NCBI GenBank assembly: GCA_024642445.1
Contig: JAHEBG010000014.1
Coordinates: forward strand, 1-11,898
DNA: 11,898 bases
From: Gammaproteobacteria bacterium
GTDB taxonomy: Bacteria; Pseudomonadota; Gammaproteobacteria; Xanthomonadales; Xanthomonadaceae
Direction of reading: 5' to 3'
Of the stretch, positions 1-7,032 are shown one piece after another. Made by a program: the position numbers and the translations under genes. Within the stretch, counting starts at the first letter, position 1; every line of letters starts with the position of its first letter. The notes beneath the pieces were generated by a model. That model was not told the DNA's origin, did not search any database, and saw nothing but the letters and a program-made list of their open reading frames with translations.

Positions 1-103
1 CGACTGTGGCGCCACATGCCGCCAGGCCATCGGCAATGGCCGCGCCAATGCCCCGGCTGGCACCGGTTACCAGAACCACTTCACCGCTTAAATCGTAGGT
101 CAT
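1..103 (-). CDS. fabG: 3-oxoacyl-ACP reductase FabG (N-terminal fragment, cut by window edge)
   Basis: FabG reduces 3-oxoacyl-ACP to 3-hydroxyacyl-ACP with NADPH, the first reductive step of each cytoplasmic fatty-acid elongation cycle. Only the first 34 residues are present. They begin MTYDLSGEVVLVTGASRGIG, with the Rossmann-fold glycine motif TGASRGIG (TGxxxGxG, residues 14-21) that binds the nucleotide. The ATG lies 9 nt past the fabD stop and is preceded by a purine-rich site (GAGGAAAAGG) that overlaps that stop, which supports this start and translation in the fab operon. From sequence alone the fragment could belong to any classical short-chain dehydrogenase, but its place directly after fabH-fabD makes FabG the clear choice. 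acpP and fabF would be expected next, outside the window. Confidence 0.93.
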   Translation of the reverse strand, partial: MTYDLSGEVVLVTGASRGIGAAIADGLAACGATV

Positions 104-112
104 GCCTTTTCC

Positions 113-1057
113 TCACTCAAATGTTTGTTCGGTCTGCGCCTGCCAATCAGCGGGCGTTGCCAGTGCATAGGTTGCAATCGATTTGTCGATACGCTTGATC
201 AAACCACCCAGCACTTTGCCCGGACCGCACTCCACAGCATGACGGACACCGGCCGCGGTCAACGCATGCACGCAGCGCGTCCACTGCACCGGCAAATACA
301 ACTGCTGAACCAGCGCCTGCTGGATCTCGGATACATCGGTCTTGGTTTGGGCATCCACATTGTGGATGATCGGAATTTTCGGGTTATGCCATGACGTTTC
401 CTGGATAGCCGTTGCCAAGCGCTGGGCAGCAGCACGCATCAACGGCGTATGCGATGGCACACTGACTGCCAGTTTTACGGTCTTGCGGATACCTGCCGCC
501 TGCAAGGCGGCAAGGGCTCGATCTACGGCATCGGCATGACCGCCGATGACGATCTGGCCCGGTGAATTGTAATTGGCGGGTACCACCACGCTATCGGCCT
601 GCGAATATTCCGCGCAGATCTGCTCCACCGTAGCATCTTCCGCACCGAGCACCGCTGCCATAGCGCCAACGCCTGCAGGAACAGCCTCTTGCATGAATTG
701 TCCACGCAAACGCACCAAGCGTGCAGCATCGCTTAGCGACAATGCCTCTGCTGCCACCAATGCCGCGTATTCACCCAAGCTGTGCCCGGAAAGCAGCGCC
801 GGCTGGGCCAGACCCTGCTTCTGCCATAAGCGCCAGAGCGCAATATTGGCAGCCAACAAAGCCGGTTGCGTGAACTCGGTCTGGTTGAGTTGGTCATCGG
901 GATTGTTTTGGCTGATATGCCAAAGATCGGCATCGGCACCTTGGGAGGCCTCTGCAAAGGTTTCACCGATTAAAGGGTTTTGTGCGGCCAATTCCGCCAG
1001 CATGCCTGCGGATTGCGAACCCTGCCCGGGGAAAACGAATGCCAGTTGCGTAATCAT
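113..1057 (-). CDS. fabD: malonyl-CoA:ACP transacylase FabD
   Basis: FabD moves malonyl from CoA to the ACP phosphopantetheine arm, supplying the extender unit for type II fatty-acid synthesis. The 314-residue protein has the usual length (E. coli about 309). It opens with the family start FVFPGQGSQ (residues 7-15), carries the nucleophile in GHSLGEY (Ser93), the substrate-carboxylate arginine in RLRGQ (Arg118), the motif NYNSPGQIVIGG (about 163-174), the catalytic histidine in PSHTPLM (His203) and a C-terminal ECGPGKVL motif. The start is uncertain: ATGs exist at 1057 and 1066 and a TTG at 1075. The only visible Shine-Dalgarno-like GGAG is about 12 nt before 1057 and 3 nt before 1066, neither ideal. 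I prefer 1057 because MITQLAFVFPGQGSQ aligns with the usual N-terminus. It lies 73 nt after fabH and 9 nt before fabG. Confidence 0.97.
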   Translation of the reverse strand: MITQLAFVFPGQGSQSAGMLAELAAQNPLIGETFAEASQGADADLWHISQNNPDDQLNQTEFTQPALLAANIALWRLWQKQGLAQPALLSGHSLGEYAALVAAEALSLSDAARLVRLRGQFMQEAVPAGVGAMAAVLGAEDATVEQICAEYSQADSVVVPANYNSPGQIVIGGHADAVDRALAALQAAGIRKTVKLAVSVPSHTPLMRAAAQRLATAIQETSWHNPKIPIIHNVDAQTKTDVSEIQQALVQQLYLPVQWTRCVHALTAAGVRHAVECGPGKVLGGLIKRIDKSIATYALATPADWQAQTEQTFE

Positions 1058-1089
1058 CGGATGCATAGACTCCAAAGTGAACTGGCGAC

Positions 1090-1119
1090 ATTAAAACAGC
1101 TGAGCCACCGTACGCACAA
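1090..1119 (-). promoter_or_regulatory. weak candidate internal promoter before fabD
   Basis: In the 73-nt gap between fabH and fabD the minus strand reads TTGTGC (1119-1114), an 18-bp spacer, then TTTAAT (1095-1090). The -10 matches the sigma-70 consensus at 5 of 6 positions and the -35 only at the TTG. This could give fabD-fabG some expression independent of rpmF-fabH. The match is weak enough to be chance. Confidence 0.25.
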
Positions 1120-1130
1120 GTCCGGAAAGA

Positions 1131-2105
1131 TCAGTAACGGATTAAGGCCGAGCCCCAGGTGAAACCCCCGCCAAAAGCTTCCAGCAACAACAGTTGCCCG
1201 CGCTGGATTTTTCCGGAACGCACGGCTTCGTCCAAGGCCAGGGGGACCGAGCCGGAAGATGTATTGCCGGTTTTGTGAACCGTGAGAATGACTTGATCCA
1301 TCGACATCGAAAGACGCTTGGCGGTCGCTTCGATGATGCGCAGATTGGCCTGATGCGGAATCAGCCAATCCAGATCGGTTTTACTCAGACCGTTGGCATG
1401 CAAGGCTTCATCCACCACCGAATCCAAGGCTTTAACCGCATGCTTGAATACTTCACTGCCGGCCATGTGGATTTTCACACCGGCATTCGGGGCATCGGCA
1501 TCGAAACCCTTGGACACGCCCACCGGACATATCAGCAGTTCTTTTTTTGCGCCGTCGGAATGCAGGTGGGTAGAAAGAATTCCTGCTTCGTTGTCGGCCT
1601 GCAGCACCACGGCTCCGGCGCCGTCACCGAACAGCACGCATGTGGAACGGTCGGTCCAATCCACCAGGCGGGTCAGGGTTTCAGCACCTACCACCAACAC
1701 ATTCTTGACGGTGCCGGCACGGATGAACTGATCGGCAACCGACAAGGCGAAGATGAAGCCGGAACAGGCGGCATTGACATCGAATGCGCCGCAACCGCCA
1801 ATGCCCAACTTTTCCTGCAACAGACAGGCGGTGGAGGGGAATACGATATCCGGCGTGGTGGTGCCGACGATGATCAGATCGATTTCATCGGCACCAATGC
1901 CGGCGGCCTCGAGGGCTTTCAGTGAAGCATGGTAGGCAAGATCGCTGGTGGTTTCGTCATCGGCGGCGATATGGCGCTCGCGGATACCGCTGCGGCTGAC
2001 AATCCACTCATCGCTGGTGTCGACCATTTTTTCTAGGTCGGCATTGGTGAGTATGCGTTCCGGCAGGTAACTGCCGGTGCCGGCGATGCGTGAAAAAATA
2101 GCCAT
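1131..2105 (-). CDS. fabH: beta-ketoacyl-ACP synthase III FabH
   Basis: FabH condenses an acyl-CoA primer, normally acetyl-CoA, with malonyl-ACP to start type II fatty-acid synthesis. The 324-residue protein has the full thiolase-fold layout. N-terminal features are GTGSYLPE and the DEWI..R.GI.ER block (about 32-44). The catalytic triad is Cys114 in NAACSGF, His251 in PHQAN and Asn281 in [12 protein letters not shown], and the C-terminal FGGGFTWG loop is present. The length matches E. coli FabH (about 317). The ATG at 2105 has only a weak upstream GGGAAT, but [15 protein letters not shown] aligns with the family start. It follows rpmF by 85 bp that contain two hairpins and no plsX. Primer preference (straight or branched) cannot be read from the sequence. 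Confidence 0.98.
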   Translation of the reverse strand: MAIFSRIAGTGSYLPERILTNADLEKMVDTSDEWIVSRSGIRERHIAADDETTSDLAYHASLKALEAAGIGADEIDLIIVGTTTPDIVFPSTACLLQEKLGIGGCGAFDVNAACSGFIFALSVADQFIRAGTVKNVLVVGAETLTRLVDWTDRSTCVLFGDGAGAVVLQADNEAGILSTHLHSDGAKKELLICPVGVSKGFDADAPNAGVKIHMAGSEVFKHAVKALDSVVDEALHANGLSKTDLDWLIPHQANLRIIEATAKRLSMSMDQVILTVHKTGNTSSGSVPLALDEAVRSGKIQRGQLLLLEAFGGGFTWGSALIRY

Positions 2106-2130
2106 GATTCGATTCCCGTACCCAATAAGT

Positions 2131-2152
2131 AAGGCGAGCTGAAGCCCGCCTT
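2131..2152 (-). terminator. hairpin 2 between rpmF and fabH (attenuator-like, no clear U-tract)
   Basis: The minus strand has AAGGCGGGC, loop TTCA, then GCTCGCCTT: a 9-bp stem with one G-T pair. Only TACTTATT follows, so it is not a canonical intrinsic terminator. It ends about 25 nt before the fabH ATG. It may cause partial termination, protect RNA ends or lower fabH output relative to rpmF. The structure is directly visible; the function is inferred. Confidence 0.5.
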
Positions 2153-2161
2153 AAATACCTT

Positions 2162-2190
2162 AGAGCATACCCGCTATGCGGGCAAGCTCT
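2162..2190 (-). terminator. hairpin 1 immediately after the rpmF stop
   Basis: Starting at the rpmF stop codon, the minus strand reads AGAGCTTGCCCGC, loop ATA, then GCGGGTATGCTCT. The arms pair over 13 positions with a single T-T mismatch and one G-T pair. No U-run follows (next bases are AAGGTATTT), so it is more likely a 3'-end stabiliser or processing signal for the rpmF mRNA than a strong terminator. It stands 9 bases before the second hairpin, giving a tandem stem-loop spacer. Confidence 0.55.
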
Positions 2191-2384
2191 TATTCTTCGG
2201 TTTCAACAGCCGTTTTTACGTCAACCACTTTGCGGCCACGGTAGAAGCCGTCTTTGGTCACATGGTGACGCAGATGGGTTTCTCCGGTGGTAGGGTCGGT
2301 AGCAAGCTGCTTGGCGGACAGCGCATCGTGCGAACGACGCATGCCACGGGTGGACGGGGTACGACGGGATTTTTGAACGGCCAT
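2190..2384 (-). CDS. rpmF: 50S ribosomal protein bL32
   Basis: This is large-subunit ribosomal protein L32. The 64-residue product starts [20 protein letters not shown] and carries the family signature [18 protein letters not shown] (about 37-54). It lacks the four zinc-binding cysteines found in some L32 proteins, so it is the zinc-free type usual in gammaproteobacteria. It is slightly longer than E. coli L32 (57) because of an acidic tail, [10 protein letters not shown] good ribosome binding site (TTTTGGAG, 7 nt before the ATG) lies in the 27-nt gap after yceD. yceD-rpmF is a widely conserved pair, and their co-transcription links ribosome assembly to the fab genes downstream. Confidence 0.98.
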   Translation of the reverse strand: MAVQKSRRTPSTRGMRRSHDALSAKQLATDPTTGETHLRHHVTKDGFYRGRKVVDVKTAVETEE

Positions 2385-2411
2385 GGGTAAACTCCAAAAC
2401 GAAATACGATG

Positions 2412-2924
2412 TTACGGTTTTTCCTTCATTGCCGCGAGTGCGGCAAAAGGATTGCTTTTTTCTTCCTCTACTGCGTCTTCGTCAACCCACTGGGAGTCGA
2501 GCGCGTCTGCATCCGGATTGATAGGCACCAATGGCACCGCGAGCAGCAGCTCGTCTTCAATCAGGCGGACCGGCGATACTTCGCCATGCCCTTCAATCAA
2601 TACCGCTTCCATGTCCTCCGGCAAAGCCGCTTCCTGCGACTCGTCACTGATCAAACCCAGCTTCTGATCGATATCCACCGGGTAGGCGAAACGCTCGAGA
2701 CTGCGCTGGCAGATCAGATGAAACGCCGTTTGTAACCGGACGTGCATGACGTCGATTTTCAACGGATCACGGTAGAACTCAACCACATATCGGCATTCGC
2801 CTTCGGCATCGTCGAGCATCTCGGCCAAGCGCGGCATCTGCTTCAACGGCACACTTCCTTCGAAGCGCCGCTGGTTGGCCACCATGCGCCAAACATCCAA
2901 TTGCAAGGGCAAGGTGACAGACAT
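2412..2924 (-). CDS. yceD: YceD/DUF177 family protein, 23S rRNA accumulation protein
   Basis: YceD proteins are needed for normal 23S rRNA accumulation in E. coli and plants and are encoded before rpmF in most bacteria. The 170-residue product has the usual length. Supporting features are the N-terminal LPLQLDVWRMVANQRRFEG block, a central CQRSLERF element (residues 72-79), the acidic EDELLLAVPLVP motif (123-134) and the C-terminal NPFAALAAMK box (158-167). Homologues often have CxxC in the central element; here the second position is Ser75, so a zinc site is unlikely. The ATG at 2924 aligns with the family start but has no Shine-Dalgarno. A strong promoter with its -10 only 9 nt upstream implies a leaderless message. 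It is the first gene of the yceD-rpmF-fab operon. Confidence 0.95.
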   Translation of the reverse strand: MSVTLPLQLDVWRMVANQRRFEGSVPLKQMPRLAEMLDDAEGECRYVVEFYRDPLKIDVMHVRLQTAFHLICQRSLERFAYPVDIDQKLGLISDESQEAALPEDMEAVLIEGHGEVSPVRLIEDELLLAVPLVPINPDADALDSQWVDEDAVEEEKSNPFAALAAMKEKP

Positions 2925-2933
2925 AAGTGCTAA

Positions 2934-2962
2934 ATTCTAATGGATTCATCGACCTGAGTCAA
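2934..2962 (-). promoter_or_regulatory. sigma-70 promoter of the yceD-rpmF-fab operon
   Basis: The minus strand reads TTGACT (2962-2957), exactly 17 bp, then TAGAAT (2939-2934): five of six matches at each box with the optimal spacer. The -10 ends 9 nt before the yceD ATG (2924), so transcription should begin about 0-4 nt upstream of the ATG. The -35 overlaps the stop region of a 31-codon ORF (2959-3054). Confidence 0.8.
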
Positions 2963-3054
2963 TTGCAACATGCACTGCCCTGCAAATTCCCGTTCCGGAC
3001 ACCAGGGCTGTGCGCCATACCGTCAAGGCGCTCGTAGTGCGGCATAAAATTCAT
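2959..3054 (-). CDS. candidate small protein of 31 residues, unknown function
   Basis: I do not recognise this product. It begins MNFMPHYERLDG and ends GSACCN, with no transmembrane stretch. The case for translation is its ribosome binding site: AAGGAG at 3065-3060, five bases before the ATG (AAGGAGATACAATG), the strongest Shine-Dalgarno I saw in the window, standing on an AT-rich leader. No convincing promoter was found upstream, although TAATAA-like sequence precedes the site. The ORF ends where the -35 box of the yceD promoter begins, with its stop 34 nt before the yceD ATG. It could be a small protein, a leader peptide affecting yceD-rpmF, or the remnant of a lost gene. ORFs this short also arise by chance. 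Confidence 0.4.
   Translation of the reverse strand: MNFMPHYERLDGMAHSPGVRNGNLQGSACCN
2961..2988. repeat. imperfect inverted repeat abutting the yceD -35 box
   Basis: On the plus strand AATTGCA (2961-2967) and TGCAAATT (2981-2988) form an interrupted inverted repeat with one extra A in the right arm. Its left arm overlaps the last two bases of the -35 hexamer of the yceD promoter. The position suits an operator, but no known regulator motif is recognised and the arms are short. It also lies inside the small ORF. Confidence 0.25.
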
Positions 3055-3099
3055 TGTATCTCCTTGTTTTTTATTAGCTATGTTGCTTTTGCCGCAATT

Positions 3100-3131
3100 T
3101 TGACCTGTTCTGCACTGGCCCGGTTTAGAAT
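3100..3131 (+). promoter_or_regulatory. possible promoter for the moxR operon
   Basis: TTGACC (3100-3105) resembles a -35 and TAGAAT (3126-3131) a -10, but the spacer is 20 bp. Shifting the -10 to TTTAGA (3124-3129) gives 18 bp with a poorer box. A start near 3138 would leave about 15 nt of leader containing the moxR ribosome binding site GAAGAG (3141-3146). A promoter is required somewhere here because the upstream genes diverge. Confidence 0.4.
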
Positions 3132-3152
3132 GAATCTTTTGAAGAGCACCGC

Positions 3153-4091
3153 ATGCCCATGACCGCTGCAAGCACCGCTAGCCCAATCCATGCTGAACTG
3201 CTCCGGGCCTTGGATGCCTGCAATGCCCAGATTCTTGGCAATCCGAAAGCCGTGCGGTTTGCCTTCATCGCCTTTCTGGCGGGCGGTCATTTATTGATTG
3301 AGGACCTTCCCGGACTGGGTAAAACCACGCTGGCTCGCACATTGGCCGATACCTTGGGCCTGCCGTTCAATCGCGTTCAATTCACCGCCGACCTATTGCC
3401 CTCTGATATTTTGGGGGTATCGGTATTCGATCCTGAAAAACGCCGTTTTGAATTTCATCCAGGCCCGGTATTTTCCGCCATCGTATTGGCCGATGAGATT
3501 AACCGGGCACCGCCGCGTACGCAAAGCGCGCTGCTGGAAGCGATGTCGGAGCATCAGGTCAGCATCGACGGCAGTACCTACCCTCTTACAGACCCGTTTT
3601 TTGTCATTGCCACCCAGAACCCCACCGATCTGTCGGGTACGTTTCCGCTGCCCGATTCGCAACTCGACCGATTTACCCTTCGCATCGATATGGGATACAT
3701 ACCGCCTGATCAGGAGCGGGCCTTGCTGAGGCGCAACCGCAGCGGCAGTGCCGCCCCTTCGCGGGTGTTCAACGACAAAGCAACATTGCTGGCTTTGCGT
3801 TCCGCCGTTGATGAACTGCATTGCTCGGACGCGCTGATTGACTATGTACAACGTTTGATTGCGCAGTCTCGGCAATTTCCCGGAATCCGCGTAGGACTGT
3901 CGCCACGTGCCGGCCTGTCGCTGCTGTCTGCAGGCAAAGCCCATGCCTATATCGAAGGCCGTGATTATGTCACCGCCAATGACATCCAAGCAGTATTTCT
4001 CGAGGCAACGGCACACCGCATGCACCCGTCTGTAGAAGGTCGCAACCGTGAATTGGCCAAGGCTCTGCTTGAACAGGTGGCGATTGACTGA
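3153..4091 (+). CDS. MoxR-family AAA+ ATPase
   Basis: MoxR ATPases act as chaperone-like factors that remodel or activate partner proteins, often ones with von Willebrand A-like domains encoded beside them. The 312-residue protein shows the AAA_3 core: Walker A in DLPGLGKTTLA (about 51-61, Lys57), Walker B in IVLADEINRAPP (Asp114, Glu115), sensor 1 in FFVIATQNPTD (about 149-159), the PLPDSQLDRF segment after it, and a C-terminal lid with GLSPRAG. The first ATG (3153) is preferred over 3159 because GAAGAG stands 6 nt before it. The stop is one base before the DUF58 gene, so the two are translated together. The DUF58 and TgpA products downstream are the likely clients. No specific substrate can be named. 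Confidence 0.95.
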   Translation: MPMTAASTASPIHAELLRALDACNAQILGNPKAVRFAFIAFLAGGHLLIEDLPGLGKTTLARTLADTLGLPFNRVQFTADLLPSDILGVSVFDPEKRRFEFHPGPVFSAIVLADEINRAPPRTQSALLEAMSEHQVSIDGSTYPLTDPFFVIATQNPTDLSGTFPLPDSQLDRFTLRIDMGYIPPDQERALLRRNRSGSAAPSRVFNDKATLLALRSAVDELHCSDALIDYVQRLIAQSRQFPGIRVGLSPRAGLSLLSAGKAHAYIEGRDYVTANDIQAVFLEATAHRMHPSVEGRNRELAKALLEQVAID

Positions 4092-4092
4092 G

Positions 4093-5061
4093 ATGATCTC
4101 AGTGATGCGATTGCGTCAGCGCTTCGTTGAAAAAATCCATGCCCTGCCATGGTTCAAAGCCGGGCCCCGTGATTCGCAACCGCTCATCATTCATAACCGC
4201 CGCATTTATGTTCTGCCCACCGGCTTCGGCATGTTCGTGGGCACCGTATTGGCTGTTCTGAATCTTGGCAGCCTGAATTACAACAACAATGCCGCACTGT
4301 TGCTAGGATTCGTGTTAATCAGCCTATGCAACAACGCGCTGATTTCCGGACATTTGTCCTTGCTGAAGCTCGCGGTCAGCGCTCAGATTCCGGAACCGGT
4401 ATTCGCCGGACAATCCTTGCAGTTGCCGGTAACCGTGCAAACTCGGCAATCCAGTGCGCAATCGTTTCAACTGGCTTACCACGAACACAGTGTGGATTTT
4501 TCTCTAGACTCGGAAACTACACGCGCCGTGCTTGCCATCCTTGCACCGCAGCGCGGTCTTTTTCCACTCGATCGGATTCGACTTTCTACAAAGCAACCGC
4601 TGGGACTGGCCAGAGCATGGGCTTATCTCAATCTGCAAAGCAGCGCGTTGGTATACCCGTCACCCTCAGGTCGCGATTTGCCCGCCGACATGCATGGCGA
4701 CAGCGGACACATGGGACGCAATGCGCGCCAGAAAAGCGAACAGCCGCATCATCTGCGTGAATATCGCAGCGGCGATGCCCGCAAGCACATCGCCTGGAAG
4801 GCCAGCGCCCGCACCGATACCCTGCAGGTGCGTGAATACGCCACGGTTCAATCCGATGTAGTGGCATTGGATTGGGCCACTTTGCAAGCACTCGGTTATG
4901 AGCAGAGAATTTCACAACTTTGCCTGTGGGTGTTGCAGGCCGAACAGAAGCAGCGGCGTTATGCACTGAAACTGCCGCACCTGCATGTCGAGGCCGGCTC
5001 AGGCCAGGCCCATCAACGGCAATGCCTGCAAGCGCTGGCACTGATGCCACATGACGCCTAA
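4093..5061 (+). CDS. DUF58 domain membrane protein
   Basis: DUF58 proteins are membrane-anchored partners of MoxR ATPases; their biochemical function is not settled. The 322-residue product has an N-terminal cytoplasmic stretch, two hydrophobic segments (about 38-58 and 67-90), then a beta-rich region. It also has the DUF58 signature LREYRSGDARKHIAWKASAR (about 221-240) followed by LQVREY. Past the signature, VVALDWATL resembles the first strand of a vWA-like fold but lacks a clear DxSxS metal site. The ATG at 4093 lies one base after the moxR stop. Upstream in-frame codons inside moxR are less likely starts, and another ATG at 4105 is possible because no strong ribosome binding site is visible. 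Its end overlaps tgpA by 11 nt (ATGACGCCTAA), indicating translational coupling. Confidence 0.93.
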   Translation: MISVMRLRQRFVEKIHALPWFKAGPRDSQPLIIHNRRIYVLPTGFGMFVGTVLAVLNLGSLNYNNNAALLLGFVLISLCNNALISGHLSLLKLAVSAQIPEPVFAGQSLQLPVTVQTRQSSAQSFQLAYHEHSVDFSLDSETTRAVLAILAPQRGLFPLDRIRLSTKQPLGLARAWAYLNLQSSALVYPSPSGRDLPADMHGDSGHMGRNARQKSEQPHHLREYRSGDARKHIAWKASARTDTLQVREYATVQSDVVALDWATLQALGYEQRISQLCLWVLQAEQKQRRYALKLPHLHVEAGSGQAHQRQCLQALALMPHDA

Positions 5062-6997
5062 CTTTCAAAATCCACATCGACGAATTGCTGCAGCGGTTAC
5101 TGCAGTTGCCTTGCTGCCCCTAATTGCGCAATTGCCGGCACTGCTGGTCACCTTGATTTTTGCGTTGGCAGCGACCGCCTTCAGCTTGCCGAAGCCCCAC
5201 CGGTTTTTGATTCTTCTAACGCTGCTGTCTTCATTGGCGGTATTACTGTTCGCCTTCAATGGACGTTTCGGTAGAGATACCGCCGCCGGCATGTTGGCTT
5301 TGATGATGGCACTGAAGTGCCTTGAAACCGAGAGTATGCGTGATCTGCGCGCAGTGCTCGGCTTTTCACTGTTCTTGCCGTTTGCAGCGTTGCTCGGCAG
5401 TCAGGAGCCGCTGACGGTCATGCTGTGCGTCCTCAGTGCATTGTCTTGGCTGATAACACTGCAAATCACCAGTACCGGCGGGATCGTGTGGCCCTCAGCC
5501 TCATGGATTGCATTGGTAAAGCCTGTGCTCAAACAAGTGGCGCTGGCTTTACCGTTGGCCATCGTCTTGTTCTGGCTATTTCCGCGCATCAGCACCCCGC
5601 TCTGGGGGTTGCCCGGCTTGTCAAGCCAGGGCGCTGGCCTTGGTGACAGCATGAAACCAGGACAGTGGATTGATACTCTGGTGGATGACCGGATAGCCTT
5701 CCGCGTGCAATTCGATTCAACCGTTCCAGAGCCGGAACAGCGTTATTGGCGGGGCCCTGTATTGTGGGATTTTGACGGATTGACCTGGCGGCGGCTGAAC
5801 ATAGACAGCACCGAGTGGCGCGATCTTGCCGCCTTACCTGAAACCGGCAGTGCCGGTATCCGATACCAAGTCAGTCTTGAACCTACCGAAAAGAAATACC
5901 TTCCGGTACTGGATTGGCCGCGCGCGGCACCGGCGCCGTATTTCCTGACCCGTGACCATGGCGTATACAGCCGTGACCCGATTCAGAAAATGACCCAATA
6001 CCGTGCCGAGGCCAATACACAACCGAGTACTTCCGAGCAACTGACCCCTGAACAACGAAACCGTGCGCTGACGTTTCCACGTGGCCTTAACCTAAAAACG
6101 CAAGCGTTGGCCAAGCAGTGGCGAACCGAGGCCGAAAGCGATCGTGCTTACATCAACCGTGTGATGCAGTGGATTAGCCAGGACTTCGCTTACACTTTGG
6201 ATACCGAGCAACCCCGCATCAATGCTGTAGACGATTTTCTCTTTACCGATAAAAAAGGCTTTTGCCAGCACTTCAGCTCGTCCTTTGCCGTATTGATGCG
6301 CGCTGCCGGTATTCCCTCACGCGTGGTAACCGGCTATGTCGGTGGCTTTCGAAACCCCTACGGCAACTACTGGGTACTGTATAACAAAGATGCCCACGCA
6401 TGGAATGAGGTCTGGCTTGAGGGCGAAGGCTGGGTTCGCTTTGACCCTACCGCAGCGGTAGCGCCGGAAAATATTCTCGATACCGTGACCACTTCCGGCG
6501 GTGAAGAAGACTATTTTGGCGAACGCACCGCATTTTCTCCGCTGTTCGATTTCAGTGACTTCATGAAATCCCGCTGGAACGATTGGATTGTGGGCTTTAA
6601 CGCAGCCCGACAAATCGATTTATTTCGCAGCATGGGTTTGCAAGAGGCGCAGCGTTGGCAGATGTTGTTAACCGTGCTGGCCTTTGGCAGCCTGATTTCA
6701 TATGCGGTATTTATTGTGGCGGGGCTCAAGCGCACCCCATTGATGCCGGTTGAAACCCAATGGGCAGAGCTAATGCACGCGTATCTAAAACGTGGCAATG
6801 GCAAGTTAACGCACGAAACCGCCCTCGATTTTGCGATGCGCGCGGGCGGTGATGAACTGCAAACACTGGCCCAACGTTATCACCGCTGGCGGTATGCAAA
6901 AATCCAGCTTGATGCTTACGAAATGGCCTCGCTGATTGCCGACTTACAAATGTTTACACGGAAAGTTCGCCGATTGCCAAAAATACGAAAGCATTAA
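5051..6997 (+). CDS. tgpA: TgpA-like membrane transglutaminase (DUF3488/transglutaminase)
   Basis: The closest characterised relative is TgpA, an inner-membrane protein with a periplasmic transglutaminase-like domain reported as important for growth of Pseudomonas aeruginosa. The 648-residue product has an N-terminal multi-helix domain (about residues 12-180, several hydrophobic helices, DUF3488). A periplasmic papain-fold domain follows, then one more membrane helix (about 538-558) and a cytoplasmic C-terminal tail. The catalytic triad is visible: Cys405 in KKGFCQHF, His449 in DAHAWNEVW and Asp465 in RFDPTAA, with ARGIP-like RAAGIPSRVVTGYVGG between. Size and triad positions agree with the family. 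It overlaps the DUF58 gene by 11 nt. It may cross-link, hydrolyse or otherwise modify envelope peptides; the substrate is unknown. Confidence 0.93.
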   Translation: MTPNFQNPHRRIAAAVTAVALLPLIAQLPALLVTLIFALAATAFSLPKPHRFLILLTLLSSLAVLLFAFNGRFGRDTAAGMLALMMALKCLETESMRDLRAVLGFSLFLPFAALLGSQEPLTVMLCVLSALSWLITLQITSTGGIVWPSASWIALVKPVLKQVALALPLAIVLFWLFPRISTPLWGLPGLSSQGAGLGDSMKPGQWIDTLVDDRIAFRVQFDSTVPEPEQRYWRGPVLWDFDGLTWRRLNIDSTEWRDLAALPETGSAGIRYQVSLEPTEKKYLPVLDWPRAAPAPYFLTRDHGVYSRDPIQKMTQYRAEANTQPSTSEQLTPEQRNRALTFPRGLNLKTQALAKQWRTEAESDRAYINRVMQWISQDFAYTLDTEQPRINAVDDFLFTDKKGFCQHFSSSFAVLMRAAGIPSRVVTGYVGGFRNPYGNYWVLYNKDAHAWNEVWLEGEGWVRFDPTAAVAPENILDTVTTSGGEEDYFGERTAFSPLFDFSDFMKSRWNDWIVGFNAARQIDLFRSMGLQEAQRWQMLLTVLAFGSLISYAVFIVAGLKRTPLMPVETQWAELMHAYLKRGNGKLTHETALDFAMRAGGDELQTLAQRYHRWRYAKIQLDAYEMASLIADLQMFTRKVRRLPKIRKH

Positions 6998-7032
6998 CGC
7001 TACAGTAGGTATCTCAACAGAAGGAATCCGTC

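Noticed and set aside
573-1094. 173-codon plus-strand ORF
   Set aside because: Antisense shadow of fabD; no domain and no ribosome binding site of note.
1194-1925. 243-codon plus-strand ORF
   Set aside because: It lies wholly opposite fabH, has no recognisable domain and a composition (many Gly/His/Gln) typical of the antisense of a real gene.
3393-4025. 210-codon minus-strand ORF
   Set aside because: Opposite moxR, whose Walker motifs and full length make it the real gene.
6998-7032. Promoter before the secreted-protein gene
   Set aside because: TACAGT could be a weak -10 but no -35 is found at 16-18 bp (TTGCCA is 21 bp away); read-through from tgpA is simpler.
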